The translations under genes and the position numbers were made by a program. This document shows, in pieces, positions 45,301 to 60,300 of a stretch of DNA of 64,000 nt. Under the pieces are notes generated by a model. That model was not told the origin of the DNA, made no database searches, and was given only the letters and a program-made list of their open reading frames with translations. Numbering within the stretch: the stretch's first letter is position 1; each line of letters starts with the position of its first letter. Origin of the DNA: an uncultured Clostridia bacterium (GTDB lineage Bacteria; Bacillota; Clostridia; Christensenellales; CAG-314); contig CANQYT010000007.1 of the NCBI GenBank assembly GCA_947628135.1, positions 1 through 64,000 of the forward strand, read 5' to 3'.

Positions 45301-48300
45301 GCGGGAACAACCGAAGAGGACAGGCAAGCCAAGGACTTTTATATGCTATTTTGGGATCAAGCGCCCGATAGCGGTACTTACTCGTTCCAAATTTTCTACG
45401 AAAACCAAGCGCTCGCAGACGCTATTCGCGACAACGGCAGCAACAACTACGACGCAGGTAGTGAGGATCAATCCGGTAAACGTGTACCAAGTAGATTTAT
45501 AACGCAATTTACCATTTCCATAGATATTTACGCGTCGGTACAATTTCGTCATGGTTTGACGCAAAATATTATGGGAGACAATTTGCCTTCTCCGATGAAG
45601 TATGACGCAGATGGCAAGGCACTGTTAAAAGTAAACTCTCGCGAATATGAAAAAGATTCGGTCGGCGGTCTACCGGAAGTTAAACCGTCAGGCGACGTCG
45701 AACTTGTAAGCACCGTGAAGTTACCCACCCCGAATTTTGTTCACCCCGCGGCAGAGTTTATCGGTTGGACAATGGATAGTTCTATCGGCGGTAAAGTGTG
45801 GGTAGAAGACCCCGGCGATGAAAATTACATTTCTACCGACGAACAATTCAGCATAACTCGTAGTCAACTTGACAGCAACGACCAGGTAGTGGTGTACAGC
45901 GTGTTCCGCTTGAAACTCAACACAAACAACGAGTACACGACGAACCATTGGGACTACGGCGAAGATCCGTACAGATATTTCAATCAGCCTACCGACGGCG
46001 TTTCGGAAGGTCAATTTACAATGCTCCGCAAGGACGACAACGGTATTTACCATCTCGAAAACGTAGTGGACGTTGCCGCGGGTCAGTTGGGAACAGCATT
46101 TAACAGTTACTTCAACCAACAAACGCACGCGGGCAGTTGGGTTGTGCTTTCGGGCGATTGGTCGGAAGCGTTTGACGGCACAACTATGGACGAGGCTGCA
46201 TTTAATGCTTGGGCAAACGGCTTGTACGACGCAAATTCGTCTTGGAATATTTCAAGTTTCGACGTCCTCAAAAAGTCCGTCACCGTCAATACCAAGACGC
46301 TTAGGGTTACTTACGGTACGCATATCTATGCCGATCGGCAAAGTTCATACGCAGATTACGGCACGGTAGAACAGTATATTTACGACAACGGTATTGAAAC
46401 TGTCGGAGGTTTGCCATCGGGGCAAACGCCGCAACAAGCCTATACCGTAACTTTGTCGGGCAGGGAAGCAGGTGACGTTACGCCTCACGTCGGACAAACA
46501 ATAAACTATGACGTAGTTCCTAGCGTAGACTCTGTCAACGGATACCAAGACTATGCGTTGTCGTCAGCGGTTAGCCCCGGCGTCTACACCGTCACGGCGC
46601 GTCCGCTGGCTTTGGACGTGTCGCTGTTCCGCACCGTACCCACGGAAATCGGCGGAAGCGGTGAGGAAACGCAACTTTCTCCCTCTCGCGTAAACGGTTT
46701 GGAGACATACTCCTGGACGTACTACGGCAGCACTTCGTACGAAAATTTGAGAGTGACTTTGTCTGCTACGCAGCCCGAAAACGGCGGTTTGTTCCGTGCG
46801 GACAATCTTGACGACGCATTGCCTTTCTATGTGCCTGCTTTTAACACCGATAGCGTAGAAGCCGGCTCTTACGACGTTTATGTGCGTTTGAGCAACAACA
46901 GCGCCGCGCAAATCAACAAAGACTACACCGTTTCGCTCATCAACAACAGCAACGCAAGTCCGTACAGCAGCGAAAACAAGGGATATCTCGGCGCGCGCGT
47001 TACCATCAACAAACTCACCGTCAACCCGCCCGCGTTCTCCGATTTGTATTTCGGCACGGAAATCACCGAGACAACGATCAAGGGCCATGTCGGCTCGGCG
47101 GCTACGATAGTTGTTCCCACGGGCGAAAACGATCTCGCCTTTACAAGCGATAGGGCAAGAAACGACTACTACGCCAAATTGCTGCTTGACGACCTGTACA
47201 CCATAGGCGCGCCCAACGGTGGTAGCGGAACGTACTTCTCATCGAGTCAAAAGGACGGCTTGGCAAATCCCGAAGATTACTGGTTTGCGGGAACGTACAC
47301 CGTGCCTCTTACCATTGGCGGCAAATATCAAGACAACTATGCTTGGACTGAGCCCGACAGGGGCAATGTCAATCAATACACTTGCGACTTTACCATTTTG
47401 CCGGCGGAACTGACGCTTTCAACGGACGTAAACCGCAACGTGTACTATCAAGGTCCTTACAAAGATTACTCGACAGGTTTCAGTCACGGCAACGATCAGA
47501 CTGAGCCGGGGCTTGTTGCCGTCGATATCTACAACGGACACGGCAGTCGAGCCGCATTGCAGATTTGGGGCGGACAAGGCGGCGCAAGACCCTCCGACAA
47601 CGCTTGGTCGGTGCGTCAATTTACCTTGGACGGCTCGGCTGTTGCCAATCTTACAAATGCGGGAACTTACACTTATCGCTTCGAATTGCGCGGCAACGGT
47701 GCAAAAAACTTCAAGATAGCAAATACGGCGGACACCTACAACTACGGTGACGGCGGCGCATTCCAAGCCGAACACGGTTGGAAGAACGTAACCGATATTT
47801 CGGCGGAAATAGAGTTTGTCATCAACAAAGCGCAGGTAAAGGTGGAACTTCAATCCGACGCGCCCACCGACACGTTCTATTACGACGGCACGGACAAGGC
47901 GGTAAAGTTCTTTGACAACTATTTCCAACTTGTCAACGCGGTAAACGGTGAATCCTGGGTACCGCAGAAGTACGACAGTGACAGCGGCACTCACGGCTAT
48001 CGCGTAACCTATCGTATCGACACAACAAGCAGCGGTTTTGGTACGACCGACGCGATAAATGCCGGTTACTACGTGCTTATCGTCGCTTTGCAAGGTTACA
48101 ACGCCACCAACAACGTTGAGTTTGTCGAGGACGGCGCAGACGGTGCAAACTACGAGTGGGTCAACGCAACGCAAATCATCTGGAACGCCGCTTGGACGAG
48201 CGAAGTAGAAGGTTTAAGCGGCAAATCAGCCCCCGCAGGTACTGTTTTTGCAATTGCTCCCGCCGAATTGACGGTTAGCCTTGATTCGGTAGCGGCAGAG

Positions 48301-51300
48301 AATATGGTGTTCCGCAACTCCGTATACGATCCCGCAACCATTTTGTCGCTCGGTATTGCCGTTGAAGGACACGGCGCAAACTTGCTTACCCCAAGCGACT
48401 ACACAATTACGATAAACGGTTGGACTGCAAACAGTTCGTTTGACAACGCGCACACAACCGAGTTGTGGCACGCGGGCAAGTATTCCTTTACAATTACGCT
48501 TGTAAACGATAGCAACCCTCAAACCACCAACAACTACCGTTTCGTTGCCGTTGACGGCGCTATCTACACCGTCGAGGACAGCGACGACGTGGCAAAGGGC
48601 AACGAGCAAGTGCTTGAAGTAAAACAGGCGGGCTTGCACGTCAACGACTATTTCCCGACAACCAAAACCTGGATGTACTCGGGTAATGCGAGAGACATCG
48701 CCAACTTGGTCAATTTGGTTGTCGGCTCGCCCAACCCCAACGGCGTTATGCCTTCGCAGAACGAGTCCGACGGGTACAGTTGGAACATCCAATACACGCC
48801 GCGCAACAGCGCGGAAACGAAACCTGCGACAAGTTTGCTTGACGCGGGCGAATACACGCTTACCGTTTCTTTGCACGGCTCTGCCGCCAACGACTACTTC
48901 GTTGATGAGCCGAGATCCTTTACCTATACCATCACTCCCGACACGCTGAGAGTAACGCAGCCGAACAGCGTGGTGTACAACGCAGAAGAACAGGAAGCGG
49001 AAATCAACGTTCTCAACAGCGGCGGTATCCCGTCGGGAGAGTACACATCCTCCTACGCGCCTGCGGGCGGCAATGCCCAACTCGGCGCAACCGACAAACC
49101 GCTCAATGCCGGCACTTACACGCTTACCGTAACTTTCTCCAAGGAGCAAGCGGTAAACTACGAAATAACAGACGGCAGCGTACAAGAAGACGGCAGTTAC
49201 ATCGTCACGCGTACGTTTACCATTACAAAAGCCACAATCAACGTCGGTTGGGGCGATTCGTCGTGTGGATTTGACGGCACGGCGCACAAAAAGGCGCTCA
49301 ACGCTGCCGACGGATTGCAAATTACCATTTCCAACGCCATTGAAGCCAATGAGGGCGTTTTGCCCACACATTCGGCGGACGGTTACGCGCAAGACGACTA
49401 CGAATTTTGGCTGACCTGCACTTACAGCGGTTGGTCGTCGGACGGCGAGTCCTTTATCCACGCGGGCACTTACGCGATAACGGCGCATTTGAAGGACGGC
49501 AACTTCCAGTTCGACTCCTCCGGCATATTGACTCAAATTTCCAACTTCGTAATCAACCCGCACGACATCAGCACGGACGAAACGCTTCAATTGACGTTGA
49601 ACGGCGGCAGTTACAGCGGCGGTATCGACGGAATTATCACGGGTAATTTCTACTTCAACGGTTTGCCCGTGACCCCGTTGACGGGCGTCAGCGTGACGTT
49701 CGGCGAACGCGTAGAAACGCTCACCGAGGGTGACGACTACAACGTCGCATACTCCAAAAACACCGACGCAAGCGACAACGCCGAAATAAAGATCAGCGGC
49801 CGCGACGACTACCAAGGCACTGTCACAAAGAAATTTACCGTTTCGCCGCGTTCGTTGGGAACGAGCGCCGTGGACGGCGGCAGTTTCACCAAGGGCGACA
49901 ACAACAGCGACATTTCGGTCGCCAATCTCAGCGCATCTCTCGTTTACAACCGTCAAGTATTCGTGTTTGCGCCGAGGTACACGCTCGACCGCGGCGAGGA
50001 ACTGGGCGAATACATTCTGATAATCGGCAGGGGATACGATCTCAGTTATTGGAAAGTAAACGCCGACGGCACTTACGACAAGGTAGAAAACGTTCAGGAC
50101 GCAGGCACGTACTACGTTGTGGCTCAGGGACAGGGCAACTTTGTGGGTGCGTACTTTACCGAAGTGATCGTTGAGCGCGCCACAATCTCCATAAGAGAAA
50201 TTCCCTCCGTTACCTTCAACAGAGGCGTACAACTGCCCGACATTGTATTCGGCAATTTAAGCGGCGGCACGGCTGTCCCCGAAGAGGGCGAGTGGGGCGT
50301 GTACTACATTGCGCAGAATCAGTTCCAAGATTTCGATATGACCAACGCAACAGAAACGTTCTTCGGCGTGCCCACCTATGCGGACGTTTACACCGTGTAT
50401 GTGATGTTGCTTGGCAATGCGCAAAACAACTTTAAGTTGGACGGCGCAAACGGTGACGTAAACCTTTCCGGCGACGATATCAAAGGCACTTCCGTGGACG
50501 TGATAACGCACATCGGTGAAGACACTGCCAACCCAGATAGGAAAAACCTTTCCGGCGACGACCTCACTTTCGGCGCAGGTTGCTTGTGGCAAGGAACGTA
50601 CACCATCAACAGGTTGAAAATAAGCCTCCATCAAGTCACTGCCAAGGTGGTGTACGACTACGCGCCCAATCAAGGCGACGACAAAGGCGCAACAGCCAAC
50701 CCCGGCAGACACCTCAACACCGCGTTGGAAATCGATTTCTACAACGTGGGCGGCGTCGAGGCGGAAGTAAACGACGTACCGTATCAAATTTATATTCTCA
50801 ATGCAGACGGCACAATCTACGCCGTGTTCCACTACACGCTGGATATGAGCGAAGGCAACTACGCCCACCTTGGACCGTGTTCCGACGAAAACCACGGTGT
50901 GAGCGGGGATCACAAACACATGCACTTCACATATGCGGCAAACGGCACTATCAATTGGGGCTGGGATAACAGCGATGTTGTGGCAGTGGACGGCAAAACA
51001 GTCGGAGATTGTATTCAAGAATTGCGCAACGCCTTTACAAACGTCGGCTCGCACCGCATGGTGCTTGTGTTGGATAACGGCAACTACGTCATCGAGGGCG
51101 AAGGAAACGCCTTTGACGATAGTAACGTAAAACAACCTTCTTGGTACAAATCAACCGAAAAGATAAGTCAAAGTCTCAATTTCGAAATCACCAAGGCGAC
51201 CCTCACCCCCTTCCTGTTCGACAGCACAGACGGCGACAAGACTGCTCTCTACGGCAGCAATTTGCAATTCACGTACGACGGAGATGAGCACCGTCTGTGG

Positions 51301-54300
51301 GTGTGGTTTACCAACAACGACGGCAACACAACCGTTTTGCCCGCCAAAGAAACACCCGAAAGCAACAAGGACGATCTCACTGCCGTAAACTATTGGGCGC
51401 AATTCGGTTACAGCGGTTGGGCAGGCACGTATGACAACAGCGCCGACGTTGCGGCAAACACGCACGGCTACATTTACGTGGGCACTTACACGGTGCATAT
51501 CGCCCTCAAAGAGGACGGAAACTTCCAATTTGTCGGCGGAGAAACGGAAACGACGTTGACCTACAACATCAACACGTTGGCTATCACCCAACGCTCGTTG
51601 AATTTGGATCTGTCACGCGGCAGTTACACAATGGGCGCTGACGCGATAGAAGGCTACTTTGTGTACGTTGCAAGCGCCTGGACTCCCATCACGAAAGTGT
51701 ATATCCAAGTGGGCGGCGAAAAAACGGAACTTGACAGCGACTTCTACTCCTTGCAGTACATCAACAACGTCAACCAAGGCACGGCAACGGTGCAAATTTC
51801 CGGTACGCGCAATTACAGCGGCACAATTTCGCTGACGTTTACAATTTCGCCCAAGCCTTTGGGTACGGCAACACAAACCGACGATGACTTCGAGAGCAAA
51901 AACGACTCGGAGATATCCGAAACTTTGCTTACGGAAACAAGTCTGAACTTTGTGTACAACGGATTTGCGCAAACGATAAACGTTGCGTTCAGTTACAATC
52001 CGGACGGTTTTGGCGAAGTCATAATGACCGGCGCCGACTACAAGTTGGATTATTTCTCGAAAAACGCCGACGGCGGCTGGGAGACGGCTCGTTCCAACTC
52101 GATAGTAAACGCGGGAACTTACCGCATTGTGGCTACGGGACTGGACAACTATGCGGGCACTTACGTGGTGGAATTTACCGTAGGCAAAGCCACGGTGGAA
52201 TTGGTTGCACCTTCATCCAAAACCTACAACCGCAACGAACAAGAGGCGGATATTTCCTTCACCAACAAAGACGGCAACAGCATTGTGCCTACCGGCGGCT
52301 ACACCGTTGGGTATACCGTAAGCGACGAACAAGACCTCTTGCTTGCAAACGGCGAAAAGAACGCGCGCCTCGGCAGCAACGGCAAACCCTACTACGCAGG
52401 CAACTACGACGTTACCGTTACGTTGGGCGAAGCCGCAAACAATTTCCAATTTGCGGACGGCGACGGTTCGCCTACGACAGTTGAAAAGACGACGTTTACC
52501 ATCACTCAATTGGGCATCTACGCCACACAAATATTGAGCGAAGTCACCTACGACGGTCAACCGCACTTCAACGGTTCGCCCGAGGGCGCGCCCGAACAAC
52601 TCTACGGCGAAAGCGGACCTTGGTCGCTCAATTTTGCGGCTCTTGACGGCACGACTCCCGTTGCGGGCATCAGTTACAACATTACGTACACGTGGAGAGG
52701 CGCTGACGATGTCGAACACACCCTTGTTGTCAAGATAGGCGGCTACAACACTGCCGTCGACACGTCGATGGATCCCGACACGTTCTTGTATGACAACGAG
52801 GTAACAACGTACGAGGAGGTTAAAAAACTCAACCTCTTCCGCGACGTTGTGTGGGCAAGCAATCGTATCGGCGATTACCGCTATACGCTTAGTTTTGAAT
52901 ACCTCAATTTCACGATAGTTGTAAACAACGACCCGCAGCCGTCGCGCGAATTTACTTTCCGCGTCAATCCCGCCGTGGTGGCGTTGGATAGTTTTGCAAC
53001 CAAAGTGTACAACGCCGACGAGCAAGAGCCGGATATACACTTCTCGTTGGTAAACGCCAGCGCCGAGTTGAGCAACGAAACAGTCAACGGCGAGTTGAGC
53101 GGACGTTACTCTCTGGCGTATGATACGCGCAGCGCAACGGCAAAGTTGGGCGACAACAGCAAACCTCTTGACGTGGGACTTTACAACGTCAAGGTGACGC
53201 TTGACAACCACAATTACGCGTTTGACTCCGACGGAAGCGCAGAGCGTTCGCAACAGTTCGAAATTACGCTGTTGGATATCAACGACGTAACGGACGTTGT
53301 GTTTGTAATACCCGACAAAGTGTACACGGGTCAGCCGATTACCAACGAAATCACGGAAGTCAGAGTGACTATCGGCGACAAGACCATCGTCTTCAAGCAA
53401 GGCGCACGCGGCGGCAACGAAATAGAGTTGACCGACAGCCTGTTCAAGATAATAGGTTACAACAACAACGTGAACGTGGGAACGGCGTCCGTCACGATAA
53501 GCGCCGGCGGCAACTTCACCAACAGCATAACGGTACTTGACGGATTCGATATTGCGGCGCGTAACATTATCGTCCGTATCGAGAGCCGTACCTCCGTTTA
53601 CGGACAAGACCTCGTTGAAGGCTTCGGCTATACGATCGTCGACCCGACCGAATACGACAGTTATCCCGATTTTGAATGGAACTGGAAGTCCGATTGGAGC
53701 GATGTAACAAACAATCCCAATCACTACGTCGTTTACAGAACGGACAGCCTTGGAATCGACCTCGGCATCAACGGCGGCAAATACAGCGCGAGAGAAGGCG
53801 GCGCATTGCTCGTCGGCAGTTATTCGATATCCGACCATAGCGCCCACATTGCGGGAAATGGCAACTACAATATCACCTTCGTGGGCGATTGGGGCGGCGA
53901 CGACGAATACAACGGCGAAGCGGGTACTTACACCGTCACGCCGCGTGAAATCGTTCTCACGATAAACGATTTGTCTTACCAATACGGCGACCGCAAAGAA
54001 GCTGAAATAATAGCAGGCGAAATGCTAGACAAGAGCACTTTGCTCGTTGACAGCTACACCGACAATAGGTACACAGGTGCGGCTATTCTTGCTGCGGACA
54101 AGCCCGTTTTGTTCAATGGCATTACGCTGTCCATCGTACACAAAGACAATTGGAGCGCAAGCGCGCAAAGATACCTCAATGCGGGCAGTTACGCCATCAT
54201 TGCCGCGTTTGACAAAGACGCTACGCAAGCCACGTATTACGTCGACGGCAGTGCGGGCGACACCTACAACGTGGGCGATCAGTACAAGATTACGCTTGCA

Positions 54301-57300
54301 GGTACTTTTGACGGCGACGGCGCTTATGGCGCGGGCAGCGGTTTCGAAGGTACGCCGTACAGCGCACACGCAGGTACGTTCACCGTGACCCCGCGCGAGA
54401 TCACCATCACAATCGACCACATACAACACGAGTACAACAAGGAAGAACCCACTGACGACGAACTCACCTGGACGTTGAAAGAGGGCAGCACCCTTGCCGA
54501 AGGCGACGACAAGTCAATTCTCGGAGTCAAGTTGGAAAAAGCCCCCGGTGTTGGCGTCGGCGATTACTCCGTCACAGGCGCGTATACGAAGAGCGGCAGT
54601 TACATCGTCAACTTCGAAAACGGCGTCAATGCGGTGCAAATCACCCCGCGCAAAGTTGTGGTAAACATTCACGACCAGTATGCCGTTTACGGCGAGGACG
54701 AGGTCGTCGATCAGAACGGCTGGGACGCCGCCTTGGCTACGGGCAGCAAATACTACTCCTCGGGCGTAGACGCAATCGTAAGCGGCGACTCACTCGGCTT
54801 GACGTTGAGTAAAATGCCCGGTTACCAAGTCAACGACATCGGCTATGCTATCTACGGCAGTTGCAGCAACTCCAACTACACGGTGACCTACGCGGGTAAT
54901 TTCGCGGGCGACGGAAATTATTCCGACAGCGACCGCACGCCTTTCAGCGGTCACGCCGGCACGTATTATATGCTTGCGCGCAAGATAGCGGTGGAGATAC
55001 TCAAACAGAGCAACACCTACGGCGAAATACCCAGACTTTCCGCGGCGCAAGACGTTGCTTGGAAACTCTACGAGGGCGACTTCACCCCCGCATACCGCCA
55101 CGACCTCAGCGGACGTATCAACGACAACACCATTGTCAACAGCGACAATCTCAGACTTTCGTTTGCCACCGACGCAAACGAGACAACAAAAGTCGGCGAC
55201 GATCACTACATCGAGGTCACATACGACAACCCCAACTACGAAATAACCTTCTTCTACAAAGCCGACGCAGAGTACGCGCAACTTGAATACGACGGCAAAG
55301 TTACCGCCGAGGGCGCACTTGTAACCGTCAAGCGTGCTATCAGTATCACGTTGAACGGCATAACCGTGCTCTACGGCGAACTGCCCGAGGGCGCGATACT
55401 CTACCATTACGCAAACGACGGTTATGGCGGTCACGATGAGTTGCTTATCAGCAACACAATGGGTACGGCTTGGAGTCCGCGCGCGGTATTGTCAGGCGGC
55501 GAGGGCGGCGCTATCGTCAACGGCGACGAGTTGGTGCTTGTCATCGGTATCTGGTACTACGACACGTCCACCAAGGAAGGCAAACCGTTTGAGAAAGGTA
55601 TCTATGTTGCCGACGCAAGCAAGTGCTATGTGTATGCGCGTCTTGCCACGGAAGAAGATCAAGCGGCTACTTCCGATTTCGATGACGGCAGATTCGCCGA
55701 ACTTGGCGCTAATGCCAACTACGATCTTATGGTTGTCGGCAACGACGCGTTCCCCAACGAAAACAGAGACCCCAACGGTATCTACACGGTAACCACGGCA
55801 AACGGCAGAGAGTATACGAGCGGCGCGGCGCAAGTCACCATCGAAAAACGTCACGTCACCGTTACCCCCAACAGCCACGAAGTCGTTTACGGCACGGATT
55901 ACAACGTGGCAAAGAGTTGGACTGCCGGCGGCGACGGATACTACGAAGCCGACAGTGCCGATTTCTTTGATCTCGGCGAAGTCCAATTCGAAGCAGAACC
56001 GCCGCGGAGCAATTCCGGCAACATCAAAGTGGGCGTATACACGCTTGTGTTGAAACCCATCACCGATGTCGAACTTCCCGCACGCGCCAACTACGAGATC
56101 ACTCGCGAAAAAGGCACATACACAGTCACTCGCAAGAGCATTGAATATACGTTGGCAGACGCCGAAGGTATCTACAACGGTCAACGTCCCACGCTCACTT
56201 CCGTAAGTAGCGGTATCGAGGGCGTTGTCGATGGCGACAGATTGCACATTGCGCTCACCGTCAGCCCCAACTTACTTGGTACTTGGGGCGTAGGCAAGTA
56301 TCCTATCGTCGGCACTGCGATAAGCGACGACGACAAGAACGACGCAGACAACTACACGTTTGTGTTCAGCGGCAATTGGTGGACTGTTTCTCCCGACGAG
56401 AGAGCGGGCGACTTTACCGTTGCAGGCAACGCGGGCATCTACACCGTCAAGCCCGCAGAGCTCACCGTGGCGTTTATGCGCCAGACGGCGGTTTACGGCT
56501 CGGCAAGCGCGACGAGCGGCGTCAACTACGACATCACTCGCGGAGTCGCTTGGAAATTGACCGCAGGCGAACTTGTCGCTGGCGAAAATCTCACCTTCAC
56601 GGTAGAAATCGTCACAATCGACAGCGATTACTTTGCGGGTTACTATCTTGTCGTCAAACGCGACGGTGCGAACATCGTCGGCTACGACGTCAAGATAACT
56701 TTCGCCGCAAACAAAAACTACAATATTACGTTTGTTTACGACGAAACCTCCTTTGCAGACAGGTCCGACCGCGGCATATCGCCCGAAGGCGGCAAGATAA
56801 CGTTGGAAAAAGCCTTCGTGGTAGTACCGCGTCAAATCACCGTCACCATCAACGACAAGTCGAGCGTTTACGACGGCACGGATATCAGCGGCAAGAGTTT
56901 CGGCAGAAGTGATTACACGTTCGGCAGCAACGCCGCCAACGACTCGGGCGCGGCGCTTGTCAGACGCGGCGAGCAAACGGACGAGCCGACTATCGTTCTT
57001 CACGCAGAAGGCGTAGATGCAGGCAAATATCCCATCACGGCTATCTGTTCGAGCGGTAACTACACCGTTACCTTTGAGGGCAGTTGGAGCGAAGCGGACG
57101 ACAACCACGGCAAAGCCGGTACGTATACGATAGACCCCAAAGCCGTCACCGTCACCATTACGGACTCGGGACGTACCTTTGCGGGCAAACATTCCGACCA
57201 ATACGTAACTCTGAGCGAAGGCGGTTGGAGCGTCGAGGGCATAGTTGACGCCGATATGAGCGGCGGCGCTGTGGACAAGGCAAAATTCGACGTTACGCTT

Positions 57301-60300
57301 TCGATAGTCAACGAAGAGGGCGAATGGCACGCAAAAACTTACGCTATCACAGGCGAAGTTACAGGCACATCTGCCGCAAACTACACTGTAACATTCAAGG
57401 GCAGTTGGAGCGGCGCAGGCGACAACTTCCAAAAAGCAGGCACTTACACGATAAGCCCGCTTGCGGTAGAAATTATTCCGCAAGCGCAATCGTCCGTCTA
57501 CGACGGCACAGAACCCTCCGTACTCAAACACGGCTATGGAGAGGCTTGGCTGTTTACCAATGAAACAAAAGGTAATCTCGGCGGTCTGTTCGATGAGAGT
57601 GCCAAGACGTTGGACGGCGAGGACATCGACTCCGTGCTTGCGCTTGTATTCGACAAAGAGGACGGCATATCGGTAGGTAACTACGATATCAGTTTGGTAA
57701 GTTGCTCCAACAGCGACTACGTTGTGACTGTTGCCGCCGACAGCGTTGACAACAACGCGTACAGCATCACGCCGCGTTCGGTAGAGGTCACCGTCAACGC
57801 GCAAACAAGCGTTTACGGCGTAACGCCCAACATCGCGGCGGATTACACCGTGGCAAAGGGCGGCGCAGACAGCGGACTTGTCGGCGACGACAACCTCAAC
57901 ATCTCCATCAGATTGGCGGAAGTTACGGACAAGTCTCATTCCGGCAACTACAAGGTAGGTTGGTACGCGCTTGTAGTCACTTACACCAACAGCAACTACA
58001 CCGTAACATTCAAGGGCGTCAACAGCAACATCTCGCTTGACGAACTTGGCGGCGTTTACCCCGCAACAGACGATTCTGTTTCCGCCGATAGCGGCGACGC
58101 GACGGAACTCAACAATCTGTTCTACGTGAGCAAGCGTCAGATTCAAATCAACCTAATCGACAAGAGCGTCATCTACGACGGCACAGAGCAAAAAGGCAAC
58201 ATTACCAATACACTTGGCGTCGACTGGACGGCTGCCGCCGTGCTCAATGCCGCAGGCGACCCGATCGTCAGCGGCGACAGGTTGGCAATCAACATCTCCG
58301 CCGTGGACGGAACTATTGTCAATGCGGGTACGTACCGCACTTTGGCTGAGTTTGCCGAACCCGACGGCGACAACGACAACGCCAACTACGACGTTAAGTT
58401 CGTGGGAAGTTGGGAAGGCGAAGAAAACAGCGGCACGTTTACCGTTGCGAAACGTAACATCACGTTGGAAATTGTCTCCGGCAAGATGAAGTACGAGTAC
58501 GACGGACAAGAACACGAAGACATCCTTGATTTCGGCGCTTCTTACAGCGGCGAAGGTTGGAGTCTCAGCAACGTTGTAAGAGTCAAGACGGGCGACGGTT
58601 CGCTTGGATTGGCTTGGGGCGACGAGTTAGAGGATCTGCAAATAAAACTTCTCAAAGACGCAGGTACAAACGTCAGCACATCGTATTCCGTCCGCGCAAG
58701 TGCAAGCAACGACAACTACATTGTCACTTTCGAAGGCACGTCCAACTGTGTTGAAATCACTCCGCGCCAAATCGTCATACACATCAACGACAAAGGCAGC
58801 GTATACGGCGATGGCGAAACCGTAAGTTCGTACGAGGGCAAGGAAGCCGATTGGTACGCAATGCTCTCCAAAGAAAGCGCGTATTGGACGGCGGAATTGC
58901 AGGACGACGAGACGCAACGCATTGCGCTCGGACGCGTCGGAAGCGACAATCTCGGCGTGAACCTCACCAAAGAGATCGGCGCAAACGTAGGCGTTTACTA
59001 CATCACGGGCGTTGCCACCAACGGCAACTACCAAATCACTTGGGAAGGCACGTGGACAAACGATAAGAGCACCACGGATACCACAGACGGCGATCCTGCC
59101 GACAACACCGCAGGCACATACACAATTACCGTACGCAAAGTACAAGTGGTTGTGTACGGACAGAGCGGCGTATACGGCGGAAACCAACATCTCGGTATCG
59201 ACGCAGTCAAAAACACCAATTGGGCAGTCGGCTCCACAGACGGCGAATTCAAGCCGTTGTTGGACGCGGACGACCTCGGTATCAAGTTGACATTGGTGTA
59301 CACATCCGATCAACTCAGCAAAGGAGCAAAACAACTCAGCGTGGGTTGGTACACAATTTGCGCCACGTACAGCAACAGCAACTACGACGTGACCTTTGTG
59401 GGCAACAACACCAACTTGCACGAAGCGCCGTATGTCGAGGGGTTGGACGAACAAAGCAACATCACATCCAGAACCGGCGACTACGGGCAGGAAATGGACA
59501 ATATGTACTATGTGTTCGCTCGCCGTCTGACGGTGACCATCAAGCCGCAAACGTCGGAATACAACGGCTTAGGTAACGAGCCGGAACTTCAAACAGGCAA
59601 GGAATGGTGGAGCGTTACCAACGTACTCAACGGCAGTATCCCGCCCATTGTGGACGGCGACAGCCTTGATATGTCCGTTAAACTTTTGTGGGCGGAAGAA
59701 TACACAGAGTGGAAAGTAGGTACTTACTACATCGCTGCCCAAATTTCCGCGGACGACGACCCCAACTACGTCATCGACGCAACCAGCGTAAACGGCATAT
59801 ATACCATCACCCCCAAAGCAATTTCCGTACTTATCACGGACGACGGACAAACTCACGAATACGACGGAACGTCCGCCGCTGACAATTTGAATAATGACGC
59901 GGAAACGAATTACAAGTTGGCAGAGGGCTTTGATTTGGCAGAGGGCGACACCCTCGAAAGTTTGCTTGTAACCCTTTCGACGAGCGCCTCGGCAAATGCG
60001 GGCAGTTATCAAATCAGCGGTAAAGCGGCAAACGCCAACTACGACGTGACGTTTGTGGGAAGTTGGGAAGCCGAAAACGCGGCAAAAACCGACGGTATCG
60101 GCGGTACGTACACCATCACGCCGAGAGAAATTACCGTGGTCATCAAAAACCACACCTCCGTCTACGGCGAGACTGCGGACAGTTTGAAAGGCGAAAGCAA
60201 CTACACAATTTACCACAAAGATTCAACAGACGGCGCATTGGTGGGCGACGACGATCTCGACATACAACTCAGCGTTGGCGTCAACGGCGTCGGACAATAC

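Noticed and set aside
48226..58146. Several minus-strand open frames of 590-670 codons opposite the giant gene.
   Set aside because: They arise from the low stop frequency opposite the repeat array's codon usage. The translations are Val/Arg/Phe-rich with no domain and no ribosome sites.
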